Assembly (NCBI GenBank): GCA_947641735.1
Contig: CANRQR010000006.1
Coordinates: 1 to 55,311, forward strand
DNA: 55,311 bases
Source of the DNA: an uncultured Lactobacillus sp.
GTDB taxonomy: Bacteria; Bacillota; Bacilli; Lactobacillales; Lactobacillaceae
Direction: 5' to 3'
Shown in pieces: positions 24,111 through 33,402 of this stretch (position 1 is the stretch's first letter; every line of letters starts with the position of its first letter). The position numbers and the translations under genes are program-made. The notes under the pieces were generated by a model. It made no database searches and was not told the origin of the DNA. It worked only from the letters and a program-made list of their open reading frames with translations.

Positions 24111-25502
24111 ATGTTATCGGGTGTAACAATGTTAGATCTTGCCCGCTTCCAATTCGCAATGACTACAGTCTTCCACTTCTTCTTTGTTCCCTTCTCCATC
24201 GGGATGGGATTCATTGTATCAATCATGGAAACACTCTACGTCGTTAAAAAGGACGAAGTATATAAAAAGATGGCTCAATTCTGGGGAAAAATTTATCTAT
24301 TGAGCTTTGCTGTCGGGGTAGTTACAGGAATTATTCAGGAATTTCAATTCGGAATGAACTGGTCTGACTACTCTCGTTTCATGGGTGATATTTTTGGTGC
24401 TCCATTGGCCATTGAAGCTTTGTTAGCTTTCTTTATGGAATCTACCTTCATTGGTTTATGGATGTTTACATGGAACAAGTTTAAGCCAGCGTTGCACTGT
24501 GCCTTAGTTTGGATCTCTTTTATCGGTTCAATGTTGAGTGCAATTTGGATTTTAACCGCTAATGCCTTTATGCAACATCCAGTTGGCTATGTCATTAAAA
24601 ATGGTAAGGCACAAATGGCTAGTTTTTGGGCTTTAATTGCCAACGAACAACTATGGGCTAGTTTCCCACACGTAGTAATCGGTGCCATTGTTACGGCTTC
24701 ATTTGTCGTAATTGGGATGGCTGCTTTTGGCTTACTTAGAAAACGTGATGTTAACTTCCATAAAAAGTCCATGCGTATCGCTCTTTGGGTTGCCTTATTT
24801 GCCTCAATTGCTGAAATTGGTGCTGGTGACTATCAAACTCAAGTTGAAATTCACGAACAACCAATGAAGTTTGCAGCAACTGAAGGTGTTTATGAAACAA
24901 CAGGCGATCACGCTCCATGGGATATAGTTGCTAATTTAAATACTAAAGAACATAAAAATGAAGGTGCAATTTCTATTCCTGATGTTCTAACCATTCTTAC
25001 TTATCACAGTACTAGTGGTTCCATTAAAGGAATGAATCAAATCAATAAAGAATTGCATGCAAAATATGATAAAAAGTTTGGCAAAGACATGAGCTATTAT
25101 GTTCCGGTTAAGACCTTATTCTATAGCTTTAGAATCATGGCCGGTTTTGGTGCATTATTTGCCTTGCTTGCAATTTTAGGCTTAATTTGGACTCGTCCAA
25201 AGAAGAATACAATTGAAAACAAGCGCTGGTTCTTATGGATTTTAGGTATTTCAACCTTCCTTCCATTTATTGCTAATACTTGTGGTTGGTTCATTACAGA
25301 ACTTGGTCGTTTTCCATGGACTGTCTATGGCCTATTTACAATTGCAGATTCAATTTCTGCAAGTACAACCACTGGTGAGCTCTGGTTCACAAATATTATG
25401 TACTTCCTAATCTTCTCAACTCTTGGCGGAGTAATGATCTATTACTGTAAACGTCAACTTGATATGGGTGTAGCTGGTGCACTTGAAAGGGGTGCATACT
25501 AA
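24111..25502 (+). CDS. cydA: cytochrome bd quinol oxidase subunit I
   Basis: 463 residues from the ATG at 24111; the ATG six bases earlier touches the AGGTGA site and is less likely. Heme ligand region VFHFFFVPFSIGMG puts the conserved histidine at residue 22, and ELGRFPWTVYG is the GRxPW block. The quinol-binding loop is short, as in Firmicute enzymes. It reduces O2 to water with menaquinol. Lactobacilli lack heme synthesis, so activity should need external heme. Followed directly by cydB (stop and start share one base). Confidence 0.96.
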   Translation: MLSGVTMLDLARFQFAMTTVFHFFFVPFSIGMGFIVSIMETLYVVKKDEVYKKMAQFWGKIYLLSFAVGVVTGIIQEFQFGMNWSDYSRFMGDIFGAPLAIEALLAFFMESTFIGLWMFTWNKFKPALHCALVWISFIGSMLSAIWILTANAFMQHPVGYVIKNGKAQMASFWALIANEQLWASFPHVVIGAIVTASFVVIGMAAFGLLRKRDVNFHKKSMRIALWVALFASIAEIGAGDYQTQVEIHEQPMKFAATEGVYETTGDHAPWDIVANLNTKEHKNEGAISIPDVLTILTYHSTSGSIKGMNQINKELHAKYDKKFGKDMSYYVPVKTLFYSFRIMAGFGALFALLAILGLIWTRPKKNTIENKRWFLWILGISTFLPFIANTCGWFITELGRFPWTVYGLFTIADSISASTTTGELWFTNIMYFLIFSTLGGVMIYYCKRQLDMGVAGALERGAY

Positions 25503-26524
25503 TGATCGATGGAATTGATTTTTTACAGTTGCTTTGGTTCCTATTAATTGGCCTTCTGTTCATGATCTTCTACTTTACTGAAGGTTTTGACTATGGTGTA
25601 GGAATGGCAACACAGTTTTTAGCAAAAAATGATCAAGAAAAACATGTAATGATGGAAACCATTGGACCACACTGGGATGGAAATGAAGTATGGCTTATCA
25701 CAGCTGGCGGTGCCATGTTTGCGTCATTCTCTGATTGGTATGCAAGTCTATTTAGTGGATATTACATCTTACTATTCTTTACCTTATTTGCCCTAATTAT
25801 CAGAGGAGTATCCTTTGAATTTTCTGCTCATGCCGAAACTGAACGTGGATTTAGAATTTGGACTAGAGCCCTATTTTGGGGTAGTTTATTAGCTCCATTT
25901 TTCCTTACAATGATGTTCGGTAGCCTAATTCAAGGTGTTCCAATCGATGCTCAAGGAAATATGAGTTTAAGTTTTTGGAATATTGTTAACCCATTATCAG
26001 TAGTTGCAGGAGTAGCAGGAGTGCTCCTTTGCTTAATTCATGGAATTAACTTCTTAAGATTAAGAATTGATGATCCAGAATTAAGTAAGCGTGCTGCTAA
26101 CTTAAACGAGAAGCTCTATCTTGTAGCTTATTTAGGAGAAATTGTCTTTGCTTTATTGATTTTCTTCCAAACTGATTTCTTTAAGTTAAGACCAATCTCT
26201 TCAACAATTATCACTTTACTTATTGTTGTTCTAACTGCTTGGTCAGATATTGCCTTAATTAAAAATAAGCAAGCAGCAGCCTTTGTAACGAGTGGATTAA
26301 CTTTAGTAGCTGTTGTTGGGCTTTTATTCAATGGACTCTTCCCTCGCGTATTAATCGCTACTGATCCAGCACACTCACTTTTAATTAAAAATGCAGCCAA
26401 CTCTAAACTAACACTTGAGGTAATGACAATTGTTGCTCTAATCCTTTTGCCAATCGCTTTAGCTTATATCATCTGGTCATATGTAGTCTTTAGACACCGG
26501 ATTAAGGTAAATCAAAACGCCTAA
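25502..26524 (+). CDS. cydB: cytochrome bd quinol oxidase subunit II
   Basis: 340 residues, eight to nine membrane helices. The N-terminal block LLIGLLFMIFYFTEGFDYGVG and the GPHWDGNEVWLITAGGAMFASF segment are CydB hallmarks. The ATG shares its first base with the last base of the cydA stop (TAATG), so translation is coupled. It forms the oxidase core with CydA. Confidence 0.96.
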   Translation: MIDGIDFLQLLWFLLIGLLFMIFYFTEGFDYGVGMATQFLAKNDQEKHVMMETIGPHWDGNEVWLITAGGAMFASFSDWYASLFSGYYILLFFTLFALIIRGVSFEFSAHAETERGFRIWTRALFWGSLLAPFFLTMMFGSLIQGVPIDAQGNMSLSFWNIVNPLSVVAGVAGVLLCLIHGINFLRLRIDDPELSKRAANLNEKLYLVAYLGEIVFALLIFFQTDFFKLRPISSTIITLLIVVLTAWSDIALIKNKQAAAFVTSGLTLVAVVGLLFNGLFPRVLIATDPAHSLLIKNAANSKLTLEVMTIVALILLPIALAYIIWSYVVFRHRIKVNQNA

Positions 26525-26542
26525 TCTAGAACAGGAATGAAA

Positions 26543-28360
26543 ATGATTGATAAACGACTTTTTAAATTACCAAAAGCCAAAATCATGCTCCCAATGCTTG
26601 CAGGACTAATGTTCTTGCAAGCATTTGCTATTTTAGGACAAGGTATTTTCCTTGCTCGAGCAATTGTCGGCTCTTGGAAACGACAGTCTTTTGCTAATAT
26701 TGCAGAAGACGTTTTAACTTTTTTGATCTTCTATTTATTAAGACAGGGAATTAACTGGTTTCAAAAATGGTATATGAATCGTTATGCAAATCAGACAACT
26801 GCTCTTTTACGCCAGCAATTACTTAATAAAACCTATAATGGTGGAATTGCATTAGTCTCAAGAATTGGAACAGGAAACTTAGTTTCTACTCTTTTAGATG
26901 GAATGGACGAAATTTCCAATTATCTGTCGCTAATTTTTCCAAAATTAATTGCCCTAGCAATTGTTCCATGGGTGATTTTAATTTATATCTTTACTCTAAA
27001 TGCCCTCTCTGGATGGATTTTACTCTTAGTTTTTCCTTTACTGATCTTATTTATGATTATTTTAGGAACTGCTGCTCAAAGTAAAGCTAGTAAACAGTAT
27101 GCTGGATATATTAAATTGCAAAATCACTTTGTTGATGCTTTACGTGGCTTAAGTACCTTAAAAGTTTTGGGTCTTGCTAAAAAATATGGAAATATTGTTT
27201 ATAAAAATAGTGAAAACTACCGTAAAAAGACAATGGGTGTCTTAAGAGTAGCAATCCTATCCACCTTTACGCTAGATTTCTTTACCACATTATCCATTGC
27301 AATGATTGCCATGTTTCTTGGAATTGGCTTAATCAATGGTAACTTAATTCTTTATCCTTCATTAGTGATTTTAATCTTATCACCAGAATACTTTTTACCA
27401 ATTCGGGATTTTGGTAATGATTTCCATGCTACTCTAAATGGTAAAAATGCCTTAGGACAAATTTTTGATATTCTGGTTTTTCCTACTACTCCTCAAGAAA
27501 ACCAATTATCTAGTTTCACGTGGAACAAAGATAGTGTCTTTATAGCCAATAATGTTTCTTTTAACTATAGTCATATTGATCAAGATCATTTTAGTATTAA
27601 TAAAAATGCAAAAATGAGTGCCGTAGTAAAAAAAGAACAAGCAAGTACAGATAAGACTCATACAGCTGATGAGTTACGTAATGTTAATCTAAATCTTACC
27701 GGATTTCAAAAAGTTGGCATTATTGGCCCAACAGGTGCTGGAAAAACAACATTAATGAGAATTTTAGCTGGCTTTCTTACTCCCCACCTTAAAGAAGATA
27801 ATTTTACAATTAATGGGCAAAATCTTGCCCAATTAAATCAAAAGAATTGGCAAAATCAAATTACATATATTCCACAAGATCCTTTCATGTTCGCAACTAG
27901 CATTAAAGAAAATCTAACTTTTTATAATCCAAATGCTAGTCAAAAAGAAATTGATACCGCATTAAAAGCAACTGATTTGAATAATTTTGTTGCTAGTTTA
28001 AAAGATGGTTTAAACACTAGAATCGGTGAAAATGGACGCGGCATTTCTGGCGGACAAAAACAACGCATTGCATTAGCCCGCGCTTTCTTAGCAAAAGATC
28101 GAAAGATATTATTTTTCGACGAACCAACTGCTCACCTAGATATTGAGACTGAGTATGAATTAAAGGAACCGATGAAGAAATTAATGGAAAATCATTTGGT
28201 CTTCTTTACGACACACCGCTTGCACTGGCTAAATGACATGGATTGGTGCCTAGTCATTGAAAATGGAGAAATTGTAGAACAAGGTACTCCTAGTGACTTA
28301 GCTAAAAACGGAACCTTATTCAAAAAACTTACTCAGCCATTGAAAGAAGACCTACTATGA
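26543..28360 (+). CDS. cydD: ABC transporter CydD, cytochrome bd assembly
   Basis: 605 residues: six-helix membrane domain (to about 320), then an ATPase with GPTGAGKTT, SGGQKQRIALARA and ILFFDEPTAHLD. I chose the second ATG because the first directly abuts the AGGA site. CydDC exports thiols (glutathione, cysteine) or moves heme-related cargo and is needed for bd oxidase assembly. It is the third gene of cydABCD and overlaps cydC by four bases (ATGA). Confidence 0.93.
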   Translation: MIDKRLFKLPKAKIMLPMLAGLMFLQAFAILGQGIFLARAIVGSWKRQSFANIAEDVLTFLIFYLLRQGINWFQKWYMNRYANQTTALLRQQLLNKTYNGGIALVSRIGTGNLVSTLLDGMDEISNYLSLIFPKLIALAIVPWVILIYIFTLNALSGWILLLVFPLLILFMIILGTAAQSKASKQYAGYIKLQNHFVDALRGLSTLKVLGLAKKYGNIVYKNSENYRKKTMGVLRVAILSTFTLDFFTTLSIAMIAMFLGIGLINGNLILYPSLVILILSPEYFLPIRDFGNDFHATLNGKNALGQIFDILVFPTTPQENQLSSFTWNKDSVFIANNVSFNYSHIDQDHFSINKNAKMSAVVKKEQASTDKTHTADELRNVNLNLTGFQKVGIIGPTGAGKTTLMRILAGFLTPHLKEDNFTINGQNLAQLNQKNWQNQITYIPQDPFMFATSIKENLTFYNPNASQKEIDTALKATDLNNFVASLKDGLNTRIGENGRGISGGQKQRIALARAFLAKDRKILFFDEPTAHLDIETEYELKEPMKKLMENHLVFFTTHRLHWLNDMDWCLVIENGEIVEQGTPSDLAKNGTLFKKLTQPLKEDLL

Positions 28361-30102
28361 TGAACAAAAAATTTTCTTGGAAACATGAACATTGGGTTAA
28401 ACCTTACCTCGCAAAATATAAATGGAATTTTCTCTTAGCGATTTTTCTTGGCATCGTTATGTTCTTTTGTGGTGGTGCGCTTATGTTTTATGCAGGCTAT
28501 ACAATTGACAAAGCGGCGACACGTCCAGAAAACATCTTAATGATTTATGTTCCAATCGTCTTAATGCGTGCTGTCGGAATCGGACGACCATTATTTAGAT
28601 ATTTAGAGCGCTTAGTCTCTCATAATTGGATTTTACGGGTCACAAGTTCCTTAAGAAGACGACTTTTTTATATCGCTGAAAAAAATACTTCAGCAGTCGG
28701 CTCAGCTTTTCAAACAGGAAGTATTCTTTCTCTCCTAACTGATGATATTGGTCACCTACAAAATCTTTATTTGAGAACCATCTTTCCAGCCATTCTCAGT
28801 TACCTAGTAGGATTTATTGTTATAATTTTGATTGGCTTATTCTCATGGCCATTAGCGGGTATTATCGCAATTTTATTGATTATGGAACTTATTCTCGTTC
28901 CATTCTTCTCACTACTAAAACAAGCTAGTGTACGTAGCAAGGAAAAAAAAGAAAAAGCACAACTTTATACAGAATTTACTGACCAGGTTTTAGGAGCTGG
29001 CGACTGGAAAATTTCTGGTCGCAAGGATGCATTTTTCGACCAAACTAAAACCACTTTAAAGTCTTTAGGGAAGCATGAAAAGAAATCTGGCAAGTTTGAT
29101 TGGGCACGCGATTTTGTTCTTGAATTTATTTTTGGTTTAATGGCGGTTGCTATTCTTTATTTCACTAACAAGAACCTCACCTATAATCAAGAAGCAGCAA
29201 ATTACGTTGGTGCTGTTGTTTTAGCCTTATTCCCTCTATCTGATGCTTTTATTCCTGTTGGACAAGGTATTGAGGAATGGCACACCTATAGCGATTCCGT
29301 AAAGCATTTAAATGAATTAACAGTACCTGAAAACCATTTACCTCATCAAGAATATCTTGACCCAGTTTTTGCAGGAACTTTAAAAGCTACTGATATTTCA
29401 TTCACTTATCCTGGAGAAGATTATCCAATTATTCAAAATTTCTCTCTTACATTAAAAAGAGGTCAAAAAGCTGCTTTAATTGGACCATCTGGGGCTGGAA
29501 AAAGTACTATCCTACAATTAATTCTTGGAGATTTAAAGCCAAATACAGGCACTGTCACTTTGGATAAGATTAATGTTTTGTCCTTACAAAAAGAGCGTTC
29601 AAAATTATTCTCTGTGCTGAACCAGGAACCATTTTTATTCAACACTACTATCTATGAAAATCTTAAAATGGCTAATCCAGATGCCACTGCTGACCAAATG
29701 ATGGAAATTTTAGAAAAAGTACAGCTAGCTGATTTCATTAATTCCCTCCCTAAAAAACTGAATACAGAAGTCGCAGAAGCTGGCGCACGTTTTTCTGGCG
29801 GTCAAAAGGAACGTTTAGCATTAGCACGTGTACTTTTACAAGATACCCCCATTGTCCTCTTAGATGAACCAACAGTGGGTCTAGATCCGCTCACAGAACA
29901 AAAATTATTAAATTTAGTATTTGATGTTTTAAAGAAAAAGACAGTAGTTTGGGTAACTCACCACTTACAAGGTGTAAAATATATGAACGAAGTTCTCTTC
30001 TTTAAAGATGGAAAAGTGACCATGCAGGGCAATCCTTACGAACTATTTGAACACAATGAGCATTTTCATCAACTTTATTTAATGGATCAAGGACTAATTT
30101 AA
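28357..30102 (+). CDS. cydC: ABC transporter CydC, cytochrome bd assembly
   Basis: 581 residues, half-transporter with an N-terminal membrane domain and C-terminal ATPase: GPSGAGKST, FSGGQKERLALARV and VLLDEPTVGLD. It forms the heterodimer with CydD; the genes overlap (ATGA). The order cydA-B-D-C matches other Lactobacillales. Confidence 0.93.
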   Translation: MMNKKFSWKHEHWVKPYLAKYKWNFLLAIFLGIVMFFCGGALMFYAGYTIDKAATRPENILMIYVPIVLMRAVGIGRPLFRYLERLVSHNWILRVTSSLRRRLFYIAEKNTSAVGSAFQTGSILSLLTDDIGHLQNLYLRTIFPAILSYLVGFIVIILIGLFSWPLAGIIAILLIMELILVPFFSLLKQASVRSKEKKEKAQLYTEFTDQVLGAGDWKISGRKDAFFDQTKTTLKSLGKHEKKSGKFDWARDFVLEFIFGLMAVAILYFTNKNLTYNQEAANYVGAVVLALFPLSDAFIPVGQGIEEWHTYSDSVKHLNELTVPENHLPHQEYLDPVFAGTLKATDISFTYPGEDYPIIQNFSLTLKRGQKAALIGPSGAGKSTILQLILGDLKPNTGTVTLDKINVLSLQKERSKLFSVLNQEPFLFNTTIYENLKMANPDATADQMMEILEKVQLADFINSLPKKLNTEVAEAGARFSGGQKERLALARVLLQDTPIVLLDEPTVGLDPLTEQKLLNLVFDVLKKKTVVWVTHHLQGVKYMNEVLFFKDGKVTMQGNPYELFEHNEHFHQLYLMDQGLI

Positions 30103-30121
30103 AAATAGAAAGAAGTTTATT

Positions 30122-31048
30122 ATGTCTGCTGAAGCAAAGCAAGGCTACTATGAATTAGTTGAACCACGTACCCTATTTAACTCCATAATTCCTGTCCTAT
30201 TAGGAATCATGTACACAGAATATAATTTTCAGTTGTTTAGAATTTTTCCAACAATTGAAATGTGTATTGCCACAATTGTTCTACAAATTTTCATGAATGT
30301 GAATGATGGTTATTGGGATTATAAACGTGAAAAAGCTGCTAAAACTGGCGATCATAAAAAGAATCCGATTGGGAAGTACCATCTTAACCCCAAACATGTT
30401 TTAGTTCTTATTTGGATCCTATTTATCATTTCAGCTACGTGTGCTTTTATGATTGGTTTTCAAACTAATTTATATATTTGGATTCTAGGAATTATTTGTT
30501 ACGCAATCGCTATTTCCTATTCAACAGGATCTCATACAATTTCTGCCGGACCTTTTGGAGAAATAGCTGCTTGTTTTGCAATGGGATTTGGAATTTTTCT
30601 AATTATGGTCTACATTAATGTGTATCCCCATGTACCATTTAACTGGAATTTTGTTTGGCCAATTATCCTTGCTGCCGGCATTCCTGAAATTTGTAACTTC
30701 ACTTTAATGCTTGGAAATAATCTGTGTGATCATGATGCAGATATCGCAAATGGAAGACATACTTTAGTTTCTTATATTGGAATTAAGGGTGGACTTTACT
30801 TATTCGTATTTAACTACTTACTTGGATTCTTTTTAACAGGTTGGGCAATTTGGGTTGGAGTCCTTCCTTGGAGCGTCGCTTTAATTTTGATTTGTATTCC
30901 AACAATCTACAAAAACATGCGCTTTCTTTGGAAAATACAAACTAAGCCAAAATCTTTCCCTAAAGTAGTTCAAAATACCCAAGTTTTATTTGTGACCGAA
31001 GCCGTAGGTTTCTTTATCGGTTTGATGTTAAATCTTAGAATTAAATAA
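30122..31048 (+). CDS. menA: UbiA-family prenyltransferase, MenA-like (DHNA polyprenyltransferase)
   Basis: 308 residues, nine or so membrane helices. The two Asp-rich sites of UbiA enzymes are present: NVNDGYWDYKRE (prenyl diphosphate/Mg2+) and NNLCDHDADIANGRHTL. It follows cydC by 19 bases with AGAAAG upstream, so it is likely the fifth gene of the respiratory operon and would make demethylmenaquinone for the bd oxidase. No other men gene is in the window; members of this group often take up DHNA or quinones. The symbol is by context. Confidence 0.82.
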   Translation: MSAEAKQGYYELVEPRTLFNSIIPVLLGIMYTEYNFQLFRIFPTIEMCIATIVLQIFMNVNDGYWDYKREKAAKTGDHKKNPIGKYHLNPKHVLVLIWILFIISATCAFMIGFQTNLYIWILGIICYAIAISYSTGSHTISAGPFGEIAACFAMGFGIFLIMVYINVYPHVPFNWNFVWPIILAAGIPEICNFTLMLGNNLCDHDADIANGRHTLVSYIGIKGGLYLFVFNYLLGFFLTGWAIWVGVLPWSVALILICIPTIYKNMRFLWKIQTKPKSFPKVVQNTQVLFVTEAVGFFIGLMLNLRIK

Positions 31049-31054
31049 CCTTTT

Positions 31055-31085
31055 GATCCAGATGTTAATCATCTGGATTTTTTAT
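31055..31085 (+). terminator. terminator of the cyd-menA operon
   Basis: GATCCAGATG/CATCTGGATT stem and T run. Confidence 0.9.
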
Positions 31086-31262
31086 TGTTTTTAAATTCGT
31101 ACTTTCAGTATGCAAAATTATTGATTTTACTAGTTTTATTTAATAAAACACGAACAATATTTTTGATATATTACAAAAATATACATGTTTTCTATTGAAT
31201 TCACGCTCATAGTTTGCTATCTTTATATCGTCAACTTCATTAAATAGTTTCTGGAGGAAAAA

Positions 31263-32195
31263 ATGAAGATAAAGAAATTTTTAATCGGCGCTGCTATGGT
31301 TTTACTTGCTGCATCAACTGCTGCATGTTCCAACAATAAGTCTGCTTCTAAAACAAGTGATGGCTATACTCCTAAAGAATTAAACGTTCAGTTTGTTCCT
31401 AGTGTCCAAGCTTCTAAACTTGAAGCTAAAGCTAAGCCATTACAAGGCTTGCTTGAAAAGCAATTGCATATGCCTGTTCATGTAACTGTTTCAACTGATA
31501 ACTCAGCTTTAGTTGAAGCAATGGCATCAAAGAAAGTTGATGTCGGTTTCTTACCACCTGATGCTTATGTCTTAGCCCACAAACGTGGTGTTGCTGACGT
31601 TTTGCTCCAAGCACAACGCTATGGCTATGACGAACCAAGCGGTAAGCAAAATCACAAATTAATGGATAGCTACCGTTCAATGATCGTAGTTAAAAAGGGC
31701 TCTAAGATCAAATCTTGGAAAGATCTAAAAGGTAAGACAATTGCCGTTCAAGATCCAACCTCTACTTCTGGTTACGTTCTTCCAATTGCGGAACTTCACA
31801 AGAAAGGTTTAAATGTACCAAAAGATTGTAAATTAGTTCAAGTTAAGGGCCACGATCAAGCTGTTTTATCAGTTTATAACGGTGATGCCGATGCTGCCTT
31901 TGTCTTCTCTGACGCTCGTCCTCTTGCTGCTAAAGATGCACCTGCTGTAATGAAGGATGTTGTTCCAATTTACTTTACTAAATACATTCCAAACGATACT
32001 GTTGCTGTTAGAAGCGGCATGTCTAAGTCATTTAGAAAGAAACTTGCTACTGCCTTTAAGGATATTGCTAAGACCAAGAAGGGTAAGAAGATCCTTGAAA
32101 ATATTTACCAACACTATGGTTATGTAGATTCTAAAGATTCTAACTTCAATATTGTTCGTGAATACGAAGCTGAAGCTAAAAAGGCTGAAAAATAA
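31263..32195 (+). CDS. PhnD-like phosphate/phosphonate-type substrate-binding lipoprotein (orphan)
   Basis: 310 residues. The lipobox STAAC places the lipid-modified cysteine at residue 22. The mature part shows the PhnD layout: LNVQFVPSVQASKLEAKAKPL, KKVDVGFLPPDAYVLAH, KTIAVQDPTSTSGYVLP and NGDADAAFVFSDARP. It would bind an oxyanion such as phosphonate or phosphite outside the membrane. No PhnC ATPase or PhnE permease is adjacent, which is unusual. GGAGG precedes the ATG; a terminator follows. Confidence 0.85.
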   Translation: MKIKKFLIGAAMVLLAASTAACSNNKSASKTSDGYTPKELNVQFVPSVQASKLEAKAKPLQGLLEKQLHMPVHVTVSTDNSALVEAMASKKVDVGFLPPDAYVLAHKRGVADVLLQAQRYGYDEPSGKQNHKLMDSYRSMIVVKKGSKIKSWKDLKGKTIAVQDPTSTSGYVLPIAELHKKGLNVPKDCKLVQVKGHDQAVLSVYNGDADAAFVFSDARPLAAKDAPAVMKDVVPIYFTKYIPNDTVAVRSGMSKSFRKKLATAFKDIAKTKKGKKILENIYQHYGYVDSKDSNFNIVREYEAEAKKAEK

Positions 32196-32208
32196 ATTTA
32201 ATATTTTT

Positions 32209-32248
32209 AAAAGACCACCCTACTTTGACTTGTAGGATGGTCTTTTTC
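32209..32248 (+). terminator. terminator after the PhnD-like gene
   Basis: AAAGACCA...TGGTCTTT with inner CTAC/GTAG, then T run. Confidence 0.85.
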
Positions 32249-32288
32249 TCGTTTAAAATTAGAATAGATTTTTAATCGAGGTTTTCAA

Positions 32289-33359
32289 ATGAAACTAAAT
32301 AAAAAATTTAATCTATTATTGATCACAAGTGCTATCTTTTTAATAGCAAGTGCTTGTAGCAAGCCTAATCATGAGGAAACAATAAATAAAAAGACAGACA
32401 ATCATATCGCTCTGATATCTGACATTAACGGCATTAAAGATAATTCTTTAAATCAATCTGTCTGGAATGGTTTAAAAGATTATGGTACTAAAAATGATCT
32501 TCCAGAAGGAAACAAAGGCTATAACTATTTTGTACCTAAAGATCCGAAAAACTATCAAACCACTATCAATGAAGCGTTAGATAAAAATTTCTCAACTATT
32601 ATTGGTGTTGGCTATACTCTTAAGCCAAATATTATTAAAGCAGCTAAAAATAATCCGAAAAAAAATTTTGTTGTTATTGATGCCCATACTCCAAAACTAA
32701 AAAATTTAACCGGTATCTCCTTTAAGAATCAAGAAGGAGCATATTTAGCTGGTGTAGCAGCTGCTTACACGACTAAAAGTCAAATAGTTGGTTTAGTCTT
32801 AGGTCAAAATAGTAAAGAAATGGCCTCATTCAAAGCAGGTTTTATTCAAGGCGTAAGAACAACAAATCGTAAACTTCATAAACATATTAAAGTAGTAAGC
32901 CAGACAGTTGGAAACTTTTCGGATGCTAATAAAGCACACGATATTGCCCAGGAAATGTACAATAAAAAAGCTGACATCATTTTTCAAGCAGCAGGTAAAA
33001 GTGGACAAGGTGTATTCAAAGCAGCTCAGGAAATCAATCAAGCTCGACCTGTAGGGCAAAAAGTATGGGTTATAGGATCTGATGAAGATCAATCAAAATT
33101 GGGCGACTACCTTGCAAAAGGCGGACAACCATCTAATTTCACTCTTACTTCAGTTATCAAAAGTGCCGATCTTGCTGTTGAAGATATTGCTACCCAAACT
33201 GCTAGTGGGAAATTCCCAGGTGGTAAAACTCTGAAGTATGGTCTTAAAAACAAAGGTATTTCTTTAGTTCAAGGGAATTTATCCTATCATACCTGGATTA
33301 AAGTTCAAAAAGCTAAGCAAAAAATCATTGACGGGAAGATTAAGGTTGATACAGATTAA
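32289..33359 (+). CDS. BMP-family (PnrA-like) substrate-binding lipoprotein
   Basis: 356 residues. The lipobox IASAC gives a lipidated cysteine at residue 23. Bmp-family blocks are visible: HIALISDINGIKDNSLNQSVWNG at the N-terminus, GTGLTGIS-like KNLTGISFKNQEGAYLAGVAAA, and KADIIFQAAGKSGQGVFKAA, where PnrA proteins bind the nucleoside ribose. It likely binds a purine or pyrimidine nucleoside for an ABC importer, but no ATPase or permease is adjacent. It is the only gene of its transcript and converges on the RpiR regulator. Confidence 0.85.
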   Translation: MKLNKKFNLLLITSAIFLIASACSKPNHEETINKKTDNHIALISDINGIKDNSLNQSVWNGLKDYGTKNDLPEGNKGYNYFVPKDPKNYQTTINEALDKNFSTIIGVGYTLKPNIIKAAKNNPKKNFVVIDAHTPKLKNLTGISFKNQEGAYLAGVAAAYTTKSQIVGLVLGQNSKEMASFKAGFIQGVRTTNRKLHKHIKVVSQTVGNFSDANKAHDIAQEMYNKKADIIFQAAGKSGQGVFKAAQEINQARPVGQKVWVIGSDEDQSKLGDYLAKGGQPSNFTLTSVIKSADLAVEDIATQTASGKFPGGKTLKYGLKNKGISLVQGNLSYHTWIKVQKAKQKIIDGKIKVDTD

Positions 33360-33365
33360 TAGATT

Positions 33366-33402
33366 GAAAAAAGAGAGGTAGTTATTTACCTCTCTTTTTA
33401 TT
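33366..33402. terminator. bidirectional terminator between Bmp-like and RpiR-type genes
   Basis: AAAAAGAGAGGTA/TACCTCTCTTTTT; the stop codon of the RpiR-type gene lies in the right arm. Confidence 0.85.
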
